Source: Sphaerosporella brunnea
Taxonomy: Eukaryota; Ascomycota; Pezizomycetes; Pezizales; Pyronemataceae
Direction of reading: 5' to 3'
Length of the DNA stretch: 64,000 nucleotides
Assembly (NCBI GenBank): GCA_008704415.1
Contig: VXIS01000115.1
Coordinates: 1-64,000 of the forward strand
Of this stretch, positions 1 through 13,200 are shown in pieces (position 1 is the first letter of the stretch; the number at the start of each line of letters is the position of its first letter). A program made the position numbers and the translations under genes. The notes beneath the pieces are model-generated. The model was given only the letters and a program-made list of their open reading frames with translations, made no database searches and was not told the origin of the DNA.

Positions 1-2554
1 ACATAAACACTTATTATTGTTCAGCGGGATCAGTGAATGTGGGAATTTTTCCCAAAGTTATACAGTTATAAGTGCGCTAGCAGGGACGTTAATCAAAAAA
101 CTGCACCAACGGGATATGAGGGCTACCTTATGGTCTATGTCAGGTTTCTATCGATATGTATATCAACACATATCAACACAATGACTTACGATGGAGGGCG
201 TCAGATCAGTGATGTATAACTGTGCCTGGTCTTAAATAAGCACTTGTGTAGTTGTAGCCCAGTGAGCGAAGACCGGTGGCTATATAAGATTTTCCCCTGA
301 GGCTGTCAGCCAGGAAACGTGCCTCCTGACGTTTGGAAGACAGTCAACCACGTTGGGCAAGAAGCGGACAAATCACACATCAGACGACCCCAGGCTCTAG
401 GTCATAATATGAACGAATAAGAGGAATAGGGAAAAACCATCCATGTGTCCACTTTGAAACACCATGATGATAGTCGGTCGACATACGTAGTGGCGCTCCC
501 GAAATGCCCCACAACTCGAAAACAAGTGGACAACCTCCTTAACTTGACTTCCTCTTACGGGGGCCGCGTTACCACTAAGTTGATGTTAACAGGGTGAATG
601 ACGATGCTTCAGTAAACATGGATATGTAGCACCAGCGAAGCCTATGATGAGGCAAGTGTGCGCAACGTTTAGGACACCATTGATTATGAGTCGATAAACG
701 GGCTGGGGGCCTACTATGTGATTCTCAATATGACTGACCAGCGGCTGTACCTTACCTAAATTGTTCTCGCAATGAACGCAGACTGCCCGCACGCAAACTG
801 CTTTTGTTGCTAAATACAAAGAGAGGCTGTAAGACGTAAGCCACAGCCATCGCCACAGTGTGGCGACCGTGCGAATTAAACTGACTTGCGCTTCGCAAAT
901 GATATTGAGGGTCGTATCGGGAGCTTTCGTTTTGTGAAGATGGCTTTTGGGTGCGCAGCCCAGTATGTAACGCACAGCTGTGAAAGTGCTCACATTTGCG
1001 CGACCTAGGCTATTGCACACAAGGGGCGGAGCTCAACTCAAACATCCATACCTATATACCACATAGTTTGCGCTTGAACAACCTCACCTGCTCCCGTATC
1101 GACTTGGATGGCTGAGGGACCTTCTGAGACCCCCATCAGAGGGTTCAGCTGGACTTTTCGACCTCTTCCGGTTCGGGTGTTCTCCGTTCTGCAAGACTTC
1201 AGTTATACTAGCTATGCAACTTCCAGCCAAAACGGCCATACTTCTCCTTCCCAACTTGTTCAACATGTAATCGTTAACCTCTCACTACACTGGTCTAGAT
1301 ATGGACGTCTCAACACTTACAATCCTCCCAATCATCGCTTTCGAGACGAACCCTTGCCCAGCCACGGGACAGGCAAAGTCATTGGCTGCCTTCCCCCAGG
1401 CAAGCCTTCATGTTTCGCTTCATGTCGAGGGCCGGGATGAAGAGCTTGCGAGCCTTGTGAGGCAGCAGCAGCAGGTCATTCGGCACGGGATTCTGCGTAT
1501 CTATGCAAACTACCGGAGCCTGGTAGCCTTGCTCGTCCCAAAGGTACACAGAGCCTTCCAGCGCCGGCAATCGTGTGCACTAGTTTTCTGTAGGCATCCT
1601 CGTGTATTTTGACCGCAACAAGATAAAGCTTTCTTTATCGATCGGGCATTGCTCTGCTCACTGGAATGTGCGGAGCTGGCCCCACTTGCAATATTATCAG
1701 CCGCTGACCCAGCGGCGGCTCTTCGCAGTTTGAGCCAAGGCAACTCGGGCCGAGCCCCGCATTTTTGCACACTCAATTCTCGGACCGAAAAAGACCGGCC
1801 AACCATTGCGAATCATGGATATGTATCTATGCCCTATGTAAACATGCATGCCTGCATACTAGCGAAGCCTTGCGACACATTACCGATTTGTCGGGTGGGT
1901 CTGGTCCACAATCCAACGGGGGAGCATCCCGAAACGCAAACGTAGCTCGACACGTCGGCCGCAGCGGCTATGACGCTGGCCAGTTGTTTTTTTTTTTTTT
2001 TTTGCATGAGGCACTGCAAAAATCCTCCTTGTACCACGCGGCACTGCGTCCGATGATGCGCCGCGGTGCGGCTGAAGTAAAAGCTGCGCATACGCAACTG
2101 CTGAGTGCGCACCTGCTCGACATGAGCGAGACGCTTGATATCACGGCATAAATACCGGGGCCTGAGGCGCAATGTTTTGAATCCCGTGGGCTCGCGAAGC
2201 TAGGCTGTAGGTAGGTCAGCCGCGTTCATGATAACATGAGAGGTATGGTTATCATGTTTGACACTTCGTTACTTTCCAGAGAGATCTAGACGTCCGGCCC
2301 ATGCGCACACGGAATCCATTTTTCGGGCTATAGATAACTGAGATGGACATGGCTGCCTTGTGGGCCGTCTTATACGTGGGTGTTACATACAGGCTCAAGA
2401 GGGCACAGCCATGGCACGCTGCATGGCGCCGGTCTCAATAGCAAGGACAATCTTGACAGACAGACCACACTGTACCTAACCATACATATACCATCGATCT
2501 TGTCCTCCGATTCTTTGCAGATTCACACGCCACAACGTAGAAGATAGCTTCACA
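1..2554. other. Gene-free outer part of left palindrome arm
   Basis: No convincing gene was seen. Open frames such as 586-1020 (minus) lack recognisable domains, and overlapping frames on both strands are equally long. It contains a 17-base T run at 1987-2003. The same sequence recurs inverted at 6659-9212. Confidence 0.6.
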
Positions 2555-4414
2555 ATGAGTTCGCCATCTCCACTTGAAGCCATATCGTCCATACCCTCGC
2601 CATCAGAACTGGATCTTGCAGCCGCCTGGCGGTCATATTTCGACAATCACGGCGACAGGTTCGATTCCGAATATGAGCGCGAGCGACTCGAGAATCACAA
2701 ACTCGGCCTGTTCCACAATCAGACCAGGTTGCACGCTGTGAAATACCGGTGGGGTGCGGCGGCGGCAGCGGCGGCGGGTGTTACACAACAAGAATCTACC
2801 GCCGCCGAGCCGGGACCGCAAGTTTCGACATCGAAGAATATTGCGTCGCCGGAGCAAATTCGAAAGCTGCGGAGTGAGCTCAAAGTCGCCCGCCCTTCCC
2901 CCGTTGCTGTGAGGAATCTAGTCTGACGAAATTATAGCCGAAGGAGATTCTTTTCATGTAAGGGACCGAAAAAGCCCATAGGGAAGGTGATTAGTTTTCT
3001 GATTGGAAGAATCGACGGGGCAGCGTCATACAGCAACGGTACTCATGGGACAAGCTCCCAATAACCGAGTCGATGCTTTGGGAGCTCCTGAGCACCTTCT
3101 CTGTCTTCCCTGGATTTTTCGATATGCTTCATCTGTTCGGAGAGAAGATTTCCGATATCGAAGAGGACTTTGTCGTCTTCCATCGGCACATTGCTCGGGG
3201 TGCGCAGGCCCAGAATCACTGGGTGCGTTGCTTTGGCACCTGCAGTTCGGCTTCCTCCCAACTAACTCTGCATGCGGCCGTTAGAAATACTGCATAATTA
3301 CAAATACCCAGCCGTGCGCCCGGACTACCAGTCTCCGGACAAGCAGACCTGGGTGTTACGGAAAATCGGGTTGTATTCCCGCTATCGCCCAGCGGACCAA
3401 ACAACCACATGGGTGCTCCTCCTGCCGGGCAAAGGGCGCTTCATGGACCGGATAGAAACCGCGCTCCAAAAGCACCTCTCCGCAGACCGAGCGCACGACA
3501 TGGAGATCCGGCTTTCCCTCCTCCGAACCGCGGGGATGGAGTGGAACGCATACATGAACTTCCTCGAGATCGAGTTCAAGGAGCTGGACCAGAAGGTGTT
3601 TCTGTGGCGGCCGGACGTGAAGCATCCTCTCGAGAAAGAGCCGGATGCGATGTTGGAGATGCCGGATACCCAGAGGATCCAGCGGTTCAAGGTCAAGCTT
3701 CACGACCTCGAGCTCTCGCTGGATCTCAACGACGCGAACCTCCAGGCCTTAAAACGCTCGCTGTTGGAATTCAGGAATGACGCCGGCGACGGGTATATGA
3801 CGGCGGAACAGTGGATGAAGTATGATCGTGAATTGTTCGAGATCCATGACCAGATTATGCAGCACAAGACTAGAGTGAAGCATTTGATCCGATGCGTGGA
3901 AGGCTTGTTTTCGCTTGTCTGCACCCTGGTATGTTCCAGAAAACCCACACCCCGTGCAAAATATATTGCAGCTGCTGATGCTGAGAGGGAAGATTCCGTA
4001 CATGTTCGCTCGGCGGGAAAACGTGATGATGCTCCAGTTGTCCGAGAAAGGCACACAATACGCCAAGTCGATGAAAATAATCACCGTCCTTTGCATGGCC
4101 TTCTTGCCCGCCAGTTTGGTAGCAGTACGTATTTCCTCCGAGTTCGTTCCTTTGCAATTGCTTGAGAGCGATATCCTTAACGTAGGCTTTAGGCAATCTT
4201 CGGGATGGGTGTCTTCACCAATCCCGCAATCGGCGTGGGAAAGCTGCTGGGCTTGTTTTTTGCCGTTACTTCCGGGCTGTGTGTCATGACCTACGCCTCC
4301 TGGCTGTTGTGGGATCGCAGACGCACTAAGCACGCGAGGAAGGCAGATGTAGAGACTGTAGTTGTGGAGGAGCTTGAGGACCAGGGCTTTCCGTCGAAGG
4401 AGAAAACCCCATGA
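2555..4414 (+). pseudogene. CorA-like membrane protein gene, left-arm copy, frameshifted
   Basis: This is the mirror copy of the gene at 4798-6658. Inferred exons are 2555-2908, 2995-3222, 3285-3928, 3972-4124 and 4193-4414. The first four introns start GTGAGG, GTGCGT, GTATGT and GTACGT. The G run at 3197-3200 has four Gs where the right arm has five. With four Gs, exon 2 ends out of phase with exon 3 and the protein is broken; with five, all junctions join. The break may be a residual sequencing error rather than decay, because the rest of the copy is identical to the intact one. The product would be the same two-helix CorA-like protein. Confidence 0.75.
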
Positions 4415-4797
4415 CTTAGGGGCCTCGGACTCGAGGATTTTCGATATGATTTTGCCGCGTTTGGGGATGTGTATTACATAACGAGCTCCAGAAGTGCGGA
4501 ATAAAGTTTTGTGCAACGACGGACAGCTCGCAGTTTGACATATCCGTAGCAAAGGGTAGCAAAGGTGAGTTGCGTTGATACCATTATGATTGATGCTGTG
4601 GACTAATAGTCCACAGCATCAATCATAATGGTATCAACGCAACTCACCTTTGCTACCCTTTGCTACGGATATGTCAAACTGCGAGCTGTCCGTCGTTGCA
4701 CAAAACTTTATTCCGCACTTCTGGAGCTCGTTATGTAATACACATCCCCAAACGCGGCAAAATCATATCGAAAATCCTCGAGTCCGAGGCCCCTAAG
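4415..4797. other. Palindrome centre between the two convergent copies
   Basis: This short spacer holds the symmetry axis at 4606. The 3' flanks of both CorA-like copies pair with each other across the axis. Apart from the self-complementarity I see no other element. Confidence 0.8.
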
Positions 4798-6658
4798 TCA
4801 TGGGGTTTTCTCCTTCGACGGAAAGCCCTGGTCCTCAAGCTCCTCCACAACTACAGTCTCTACATCTGCCTTCCTCGCGTGCTTAGTGCGTCTGCGATCC
4901 CACAACAGCCAGGAGGCGTAGGTCATGACACACAGCCCGGAAGTAACGGCAAAAAACAAGCCCAGCAGCTTTCCCACGCCGATTGCGGGATTGGTGAAGA
5001 CACCCATCCCGAAGATTGCCTAAAGCCTACGTTAAGGATATCGCTCTCAAGCAATTGCAAAGGAACGAACTCGGAGGAAATACGTACTGCTACCAAACTG
5101 GCGGGCAAGAAGGCCATGCAAAGGACGGTGATTATTTTCATCGACTTGGCGTATTGTGTGCCTTTCTCGGACAACTGGAGCATCATCACGTTTTCCCGCC
5201 GAGCGAACATGTACGGAATCTTCCCTCTCAGCATCAGCAGCTGCAATATATTTTGCACGGGGTGTGGGTTTTCTGGAACATACCAGGGTGCAGACAAGCG
5301 AAAACAAGCCTTCCACGCATCGGATCAAATGCTTCACTCTAGTCTTGTGCTGCATAATCTGGTCATGGATCTCGAACAATTCACGATCATACTTCATCCA
5401 CTGTTCCGCCGTCATATACCCGTCGCCGGCGTCATTCCTGAATTCCAACAGCGAGCGTTTTAAGGCCTGGAGGTTCGCGTCGTTGAGATCCAGCGAGAGC
5501 TCGAGGTCGTGAAGCTTGACCTTGAACCGCTGGATCCTCTGGGTATCCGGCATCTCCAACATCGCATCCGGCTCTTTCTCGAGAGGATGCTTCACGTCCG
5601 GCCGCCACAGAAACACCTTCTGGTCCAGCTCCTTGAACTCGATCTCGAGGAAGTTCATGTATGCGTTCCACTCCATCCCCGCGGTTCGGAGGAGGGAAAG
5701 CCGGATCTCCATGTCGTGCGCTCGGTCTGCGGAGAGGTGCTTTTGGAGCGCGGTTTCTATCCGGTCCATGAAGCGCCCTTTGCCCGGCAGGAGGAGCACC
5801 CATGTGGTTGTTTGGTCCGCTGGGCGATAGCGGGAATACAACCCGATTTTCCGTAACACCCAGGTCTGCTTGTCCGGAGACTGGTAGTCCGGGCGCACGG
5901 CTGGGTATTTGTAATTATGCAGTATTTCTAACGGCCGCATGCAGAGTTAGTTGGGAGGAAGCCGAACTGCAGGTGCCAAAGCAACGCACCCAGTGATTCT
6001 GGGCCTGCGCACCCCCGAGCAATGTGCCGATGGAAGACGACAAAGTCCTCTTCGATATCGGAAATCTTCTCTCCGAACAGATGAAGCATATCGAAAAATC
6101 CAGGGAAGACAGAGAAGGTGCTCAGGAGCTCCCAAAGCATCGACTCGGTTATTGGGAGCTTGTCCCATGAGTACCGTTGCTGTATGACGCTGCCCCGTCG
6201 ATTCTTCCAATCAGAAAACTAATCACCTTCCCTATGGGCTTTTTCGGTCCCTTACATGAAAAGAATCTCCTTCGGCTATAATTTCGTCAGACTAGATTCC
6301 TCACAGCAACGGGGGAAGGGCGGGCGACTTTGAGCTCACTCCGCAGCTTTCGAATTTGCTCCGGCGACGCAATATTCTTCGATGTCGAAACTTGCGGTCC
6401 CGGCTCGGCGGCGGTAGATTCTTGTTGTGTAACACCCGCCGCCGCTGCCGCCGCCGCACCCCACCGGTATTTCACAGCGTGCAACCTGGTCTGATTGTGG
6501 AACAGGCCGAGTTTGTGATTCTCGAGTCGCTCGCGCTCATATTCGGAATCGAACCTGTCGCCGTGATTGTCGAAATATGACCGCCAGGCGGCTGCAAGAT
6601 CCAGTTCTGATGGCGAGGGTATGGACGATATGGCTTCAAGTGGAGATGGCGAACTCAT
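4798..6658 (-). CDS. Fungal CorA-like (Mg2+ transporter fold) membrane protein
   Basis: Five exons in reading order: 6658-6305, 6218-5990, 5927-5284, 5240-5088 and 5019-4798. They join in frame to 1602 nt (533 residues plus stop). The start has good context (CACAATGAG). The N-terminal 400 residues are soluble and charged, with a long helical stretch ahead of the membrane. Two transmembrane helices lie at about 443-466 and 475-500. The CorA signature Gly-Met-Asn at the end of helix 1 is Gly-Met-Gly here (about 464-466), as in many fungal CorA-like proteins whose ion transport is unproven. A run of seven Ala interrupts the N-terminal region. The C-terminal tail is short and acidic. It converges tail-to-tail with its mirror copy. 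Family membership is solid; function is open. Confidence 0.85.
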
Positions 6659-9212
6659 TGTGAAGCTATCTTCTACGTTGTGGCGTGTGAATCTGCAAAA
6701 GAATCGGAGGACAAGATCGATGGTATATGTATGGTTAGGTACAGTGTGGTCTGTCTGTCAAGATTGTCCTTGCTATTGAGACCGGCGCCATGCAGCGTGC
6801 CATGGCTGTGCCCTCTTGAGCCTGTATGTAACACCCACGTATAAGACGGCCCACAAGGCAGCCATGTCCATCTCAGTTATCTATAGCCCGAAAAATGGAT
6901 TCCGTGTGCGCATGGGCCGGACGTCTAGATCTCTCTGGAAAGTAACGAAGTGTCAAACATGATAACCATACCTCTCATGTTATCATGAACGCGGCTGACC
7001 TACCTACAGCCTAGCTTCGCGAGCCCACGGGATTCAAAACATTGCGCCTCAGGCCCCGGTATTTATGCCGTGATATCAAGCGTCTCGCTCATGTCGAGCA
7101 GGTGCGCACTCAGCAGTTGCGTATGCGCAGCTTTTACTTCAGCCGCACCGCGGCGCATCATCGGACGCAGTGCCGCGTGGTACAAGGAGGATTTTTGCAG
7201 TGCCTCATGCAAAAAAAAAAAAAAAAAACAACTGGCCAGCGTCATAGCCGCTGCGGCCGACGTGTCGAGCTACGTTTGCGTTTCGGGATGCTCCCCCGTT
7301 GGATTGTGGACCAGACCCACCCGACAAATCGGTAATGTGTCGCAAGGCTTCGCTAGTATGCAGGCATGCATGTTTACATAGGGCATAGATACATATCCAT
7401 GATTCGCAATGGTTGGCCGGTCTTTTTCGGTCCGAGAATTGAGTGTGCAAAAATGCGGGGCTCGGCCCGAGTTGCCTTGGCTCAAACTGCGAAGAGCCGC
7501 CGCTGGGTCAGCGGCTGATAATATTGCAAGTGGGGCCAGCTCCGCACATTCCAGTGAGCAGAGCAATGCCCGATCGATAAAGAAAGCTTTATCTTGTTGC
7601 GGTCAAAATACACGAGGATGCCTACAGAAAACTAGTGCACACGATTGCCGGCGCTGGAAGGCTCTGTGTACCTTTGGGACGAGCAAGGCTACCAGGCTCC
7701 GGTAGTTTGCATAGATACGCAGAATCCCGTGCCGAATGACCTGCTGCTGCTGCCTCACAAGGCTCGCAAGCTCTTCATCCCGGCCCTCGACATGAAGCGA
7801 AACATGAAGGCTTGCCTGGGGGAAGGCAGCCAATGACTTTGCCTGTCCCGTGGCTGGGCAAGGGTTCGTCTCGAAAGCGATGATTGGGAGGATTGTAAGT
7901 GTTGAGACGTCCATATCTAGACCAGTGTAGTGAGAGGTTAACGATTACATGTTGAACAAGTTGGGAAGGAGAAGTATGGCCGTTTTGGCTGGAAGTTGCA
8001 TAGCTAGTATAACTGAAGTCTTGCAGAACGGAGAACACCCGAACCGGAAGAGGTCGAAAAGTCCAGCTGAACCCTCTGATGGGGGTCTCAGAAGGTCCCT
8101 CAGCCATCCAAGTCGATACGGGAGCAGGTGAGGTTGTTCAAGCGCAAACTATGTGGTATATAGGTATGGATGTTTGAGTTGAGCTCCGCCCCTTGTGTGC
8201 AATAGCCTAGGTCGCGCAAATGTGAGCACTTTCACAGCTGTGCGTTACATACTGGGCTGCGCACCCAAAAGCCATCTTCACAAAACGAAAGCTCCCGATA
8301 CGACCCTCAATATCATTTGCGAAGCGCAAGTCAGTTTAATTCGCACGGTCGCCACACTGTGGCGATGGCTGTGGCTTACGTCTTACAGCCTCTCTTTGTA
8401 TTTAGCAACAAAAGCAGTTTGCGTGCGGGCAGTCTGCGTTCATTGCGAGAACAATTTAGGTAAGGTACAGCCGCTGGTCAGTCATATTGAGAATCACATA
8501 GTAGGCCCCCAGCCCGTTTATCGACTCATAATCAATGGTGTCCTAAACGTTGCGCACACTTGCCTCATCATAGGCTTCGCTGGTGCTACATATCCATGTT
8601 TACTGAAGCATCGTCATTCACCCTGTTAACATCAACTTAGTGGTAACGCGGCCCCCGTAAGAGGAAGTCAAGTTAAGGAGGTTGTCCACTTGTTTTCGAG
8701 TTGTGGGGCATTTCGGGAGCGCCACTACGTATGTCGACCGACTATCATCATGGTGTTTCAAAGTGGACACATGGATGGTTTTTCCCTATTCCTCTTATTC
8801 GTTCATATTATGACCTAGAGCCTGGGGTCGTCTGATGTGTGATTTGTCCGCTTCTTGCCCAACGTGGTTGACTGTCTTCCAAACGTCAGGAGGCACGTTT
8901 CCTGGCTGACAGCCTCAGGGGAAAATCTTATATAGCCACCGGTCTTCGCTCACTGGGCTACAACTACACAAGTGCTTATTTAAGACCAGGCACAGTTATA
9001 CATCACTGATCTGACGCCCTCCATCGTAAGTCATTGTGTTGATATGTGTTGATATACATATCGATAGAAACCTGACATAGACCATAAGGTAGCCCTCATA
9101 TCCCGTTGGTGCAGTTTTTTGATTAACGTCCCTGCTAGCGCACTTATAACTGTATAACTTTGGGAAATATTCCCCCATTCACTGATCCGCTGAACATAAT
9201 AAGTGTTTATGT
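6659..9212. other. Gene-free outer part of right palindrome arm
   Basis: Inverted copy of 1-2554, with an 18-base A run at 7211-7228. No gene is supported. Position 9212 is not a sequence boundary in itself; it is where the left arm runs out. Confidence 0.6.
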
Positions 9213-9739
9213 ATACCTATACACATATATATACACCCAGTCTCCCCACACCACTATTGTACAAGGTTCCAGCTAACTGTACTCTAGACTTGAAGCACCT
9301 TCCAAGACCCAGAGCTCCATGAGCCATGGCCGGTCCATGCGTTCCATCGCCACGCCCTCCATGCAGTCGCCGCCCAACATTATCTACCAACCCATCGGCT
9401 CCAACACCATTTTTCACACCGCCCCCAACCTCTTGCTCCCCTGGCGTGCACAATCCCCACAGACCTCGACCCATGGCCAACTTGTGGACCCAACCCCACC
9501 ATCAACCAAGCCCTGAACGTTCCAACCCAGGTAAACCAGACCCCTGCTCAAGACCTCCGATAGTAACCGAAGCCTTAGGGTTATCCCAGCCCTATATCTT
9601 TCGAGGCTTCCTCAAGGCTCCGTTTATCCCAGTCCGTGGCCGTCGTATGAACAAAAATTTCCGAAGTTTCGAGGTTCCGAGTCATGCTGAACACACGACG
9701 CGCATGGGTGGTGCGTTAAATATACTCGAGGCACGGCTA

Positions 9740-10228
9740 CTACGCCTCGAGCTCGAGTCCGAATCGCTTTCGTTCGAACGTCTTCGCCGGAGGCTCTTTA
9801 TTCCCTGAAGCGCCCTCACCTCGTCCTGAGGATCGGTCAGTCTCATGCTCAATCTCCGGCCCCCCAGAATACAGCACAACGGGGACAGCATACCTGGTGG
9901 AGCTGTCTCGGGGTCCAGATAATCCAAAATTGAGCATCCATGCACTGAAATCCGGGACAGTCAGCATATAAACAAATATGCAAGGCTTTCCGGGCCTTGT
10001 CATGAAGGGGCGGATGTCTACCTCGGCCCACGGCTGAACCTGGTAGCCATACTCCTCTCTCAGGTTTTCTAAGAGTTTCTGGACTGCGTCTTCGGAAACA
10101 TATCGTCCGGAAACGACTTGCTTGATAAGCCGTTTCGGATTTTGGGGTCCGGCACCGGTGGAAAACCAGCTCGATCGCTTCCAGAGCCGACCGACGCCCA
10201 CGCTGAGGACTGTTGTGATTTCAAGCAT
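9740..10228 (-). CDS. Small hypothetical protein, 162 residues
   Basis: An uninterrupted frame starts at an ATG and ends with TAG. The first 110 residues have mixed, protein-like composition with an amphipathic segment (about residues 33-55) and a more hydrophobic part (85-100). The last 50 residues are Gly/Glu/Arg-rich and charged. I recognise no domain. The opposite strand also has a long frame (9326-9808), but it is Pro/Arg-biased and looks like the shadow. It could be a single-exon gene or one exon of a larger gene. Confidence 0.45.
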   Translation of the reverse strand: MLEITTVLSVGVGRLWKRSSWFSTGAGPQNPKRLIKQVVSGRYVSEDAVQKLLENLREEYGYQVQPWAEVDIRPFMTRPGKPCIFVYMLTVPDFSAWMLNFGLSGPRDSSTRYAVPVVLYSGGPEIEHETDRSSGRGEGASGNKEPPAKTFERKRFGLELEA

Positions 10229-13200
10229 GATTGCGATTGCAGGTTGTGTCTGGAAATATCTCTGGGAGTGTTTTGCTGGGGGAATTTGGCATAAGGCGCC
10301 GGTGCCTATTTAAGGATTTTTTTTTGTCGGGGTTTGCTCACGGGGAAAACCATTGGCTTGTCGGCCATGCCGGTTATCACAGCACCAAAAATTATCAAGA
10401 AATGCAGAAGTGGGGTCGCAAACGCGCGCGGCCACGTATCGGTGGCGTTGCGCGGGGCAGCCTCACCCCGATAAATAGTGGAGGCTTCTACAAGGCCATG
10501 CGGTTCAGGCTTCCCGGACTCTCGCCGAAACCCCAACCAGCGCAGGACCGACAATCTCACCACTGACAGTTCACGCGTCGGAAAGTCTAATGGTTGGATC
10601 GGGATTGAACTGTAGGTTTCGACACGACGTCAACAACAATATTGGAAAGGAATGTAAATGCGCGATATTCACGATCAGCCAGAGATATGCGAGTATCCCT
10701 ACTCGAAGAAGAAATCATTGAGCCCGATTGGGCAGATCGGGAAAGTCTAGCGAAATCTTTAGTGCTTCTGTCTGCAGCTGGCAGTGAAATCAGCGGCACG
10801 ACCCTAATCAGCAATATGTACCGACGGTGGGCACTCTAAGGATGAAGGAGCATCATGAAGCTCCTCATCAAAACTGCATTCGCTGGCATCGAAAAAAAAA
10901 AAAAAAAAAACAACTACGGACAACAGACGAGCGATTAACACGTCAACAATGTTACCTACAGGATATGATATCAGGCGAACTGCATGAAGGAGCACCTGAT
11001 AAGGGTTTGCCTCATCAAACGCTGTTTCGCAAGCTGGCAGACACTCTGCTCGCAGCACCGTTTTGAGGCCCGTTGCACGGCATCCGGAATTCAGAGTGAT
11101 CTGCATTGCGACACATCTTCATGACGATGTATGCCCGAATTAAAACTGTTTGTGTTACGACTACGGCAGGAAATCAACTGCTCCATCGGACTGTAAAGGC
11201 CCTGCCTGCGATACATCGTATAAAGGAATGCCGACGCTCTCGGATTGGTGCGGTTTGCATGCTTTCAGGATCGGATGGCCTTAAACGAAGGCCTTGGAGA
11301 GATACTTTTGGCAACAGGGGGATCCGACAGGATTTGGGTTTTTGAGGTTGGTGCTGCCGGTGCATGCGAAGAGGGCAGGCTGTGCGCGGAACAGCAAAGT
11401 TTTAGAGTTCATGTTGTGAGCCCCCAAGGTCAGACCTGCCGGATCTCCACACTCGTGCCGAGATGGTAACCACCTTGGCACGAGTAAACGGTTGCAACCC
11501 TTGAGAGTCAAGCAGAAGGCGAACTGAACGGCTGCCTTGTGGGAGGTCTCTAGTTACAGTAGTTGCCCCCGTATTCTTGCTAAGACTGCCGTCTTACACG
11601 ATGCCTCTAAAATTTCAGCAGCGTTTGTTAACCTTCCCGATTGCAAGACTTCCGTGGCTTTATCTGGTGGATTCTGTTGTTTTTATTCCTTTGGCTCTTG
11701 TGAGACGTAACTAGTACCTACCTACCTAGGTAGGTAATTACGTACGAGACACCCGTACCGGTACCAGTTGTTGCGCTTATCTGCACAGAGCACTCCACGT
11801 TCGCTGATCAGCATTCTTCAGGGTAAGTAAACCAAGCAGATCTCAGCGTGGAATTTTGGGTACAACGTGTAGGTTTTTAATTGAAAAAGCAGGTTTTTCT
11901 TTATTTTATGAAAAGCCGCAATAAGGAGCTCGAGGCACGAGTACATACTAGAATCGAACACCTGTTGTCAATTCTTTGCCCCTCATGCTAAAAAATTCCC
12001 TTTGTTGTTGCCTGATTCGATACTATTGATCACTAGCCTGCTTTAGATGAGATGTTGCCACTCTTGGCTCCGGAAAAAGCGACTCAGACCACGGTGGTGC
12101 GCGGCACCTCTTCACGATTGCAAACATGGAGAGAGCAAAAACGGGGGCTTCCGGAGGAAGCTGGGCAACACCGCACTGCGTCGTCGACACCTATCCTGGA
12201 TCGTTTGAAACTCGGAACTCGACCGAAGCTATTCTAGAGTACAGTAATGGAGAGCGGAAAATCATATCGGAGAAGGAGAGAGAGCAGCTGGTCGATGGGA
12301 GAGACGAGAGAGAGGTCTGTGTCTGCGTAGATTGAGACGAGAGCGGCAGGAAAGACTTTGAAGCGTTTCTCCTTTGTGCTAGACCGACGCCAGGAGCCAG
12401 ATCCGGAGATGCATGCCCAAATGTTTGCCCAAGAAGAAGGGCGAGGACAGACAAGGAGGAAATGATGTTTCCATTGTTAGATGATGCATGTTCTTACGGT
12501 ATGTCTCCTGTGAGGATGGGGGTTTTTTTTTTAATCATATTGTATTCGACCGCTTGCGGTCATGGCATACAGTACTGGGACAAAAAGAATGGTAAAAGTC
12601 GCAGTTTTCCTAGTTTTAAAGCTAAATCACTCACTTTTCACCACCTTACCAAAAAATCACCTTTTGGTCCAAAAAATTGACCGCTGGCCGGGAAAGTAGA
12701 AAAGCACATGAAATTCAATCTCCAAATAATTTGAAAAAAAAAAAAAAAAAAAAAAAGAGAGAGAGAGAGAGAGAGCAAAATTGGAGGTGCTATGAGCTGG
12801 GAGGCGGTGTTGAGAGCCTTTCGGAAGGCGATTTTGTATGGGGCCCCATACAAAAAGTGACTTGACAACGGCCTTTGCACACTCTGCCAGCTCGTCACGC
12901 AATACAAACACCTTTTTTTCTTAATCTGCCACCAGAAATGAAGATTCAAGATAGGTAGTTATTCAGCGTTTTGAATGGCGGAGTAAATTTATAAATTGCG
13001 TGGTGGTGGTTAGATAGAGGTCTCAACACGAGCACTTTGGCGGTGAAAGTGAGAAGACTGTGCTAACCGGGGAGGACACGGCGCCGGGATGCCCAGCGGA
13101 TGCGGGCCCGGAATGCCTTGGGAGCCCGATGCGGCGATGCCTATACCAGGGATGCATGGGGTCCCTAGGGAGCCGGATGCCTACCCGCCACGGGTCCGGG

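Larger units (their letters stand above)
1..9212. repeat. Giant inverted repeat (palindrome), two 4.6 kb arms
   Basis: Positions 1-4605 are the reverse complement of 4607-9212, with a single unpaired A at 4606 as the centre. Outside the first 60 bases I found only three differences, each one base in a homopolymer: a T run near 2513 (3 versus 4), the long T run at 1987 (17 versus 18), and a G run at 3197 (4 versus 5). The first 60 bases hold four more differences (two insertions, two substitutions). The repeat ends at 9212 only because the left arm runs into the window start, so its real length is unknown. It could be a true inverted duplication or a fold-back chimera at a contig end. Confidence 0.97.

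Noticed and set aside
586..1020. 144-codon minus-strand frame in the palindrome arm
   Set aside because: No domain, odd Cys/His-rich composition, no supporting splice context; the mirror copy at 8195-8629 adds no independent evidence.
9205..9215. Apparent right boundary of the inverted repeat as an insertion junction
   Set aside because: It only reflects where the left arm meets the window start; no sequence signal marks it.
9326..9808. 160-codon plus-strand frame
   Set aside because: Pro/Arg-biased and antisense to the better-looking frame 9740-10228.
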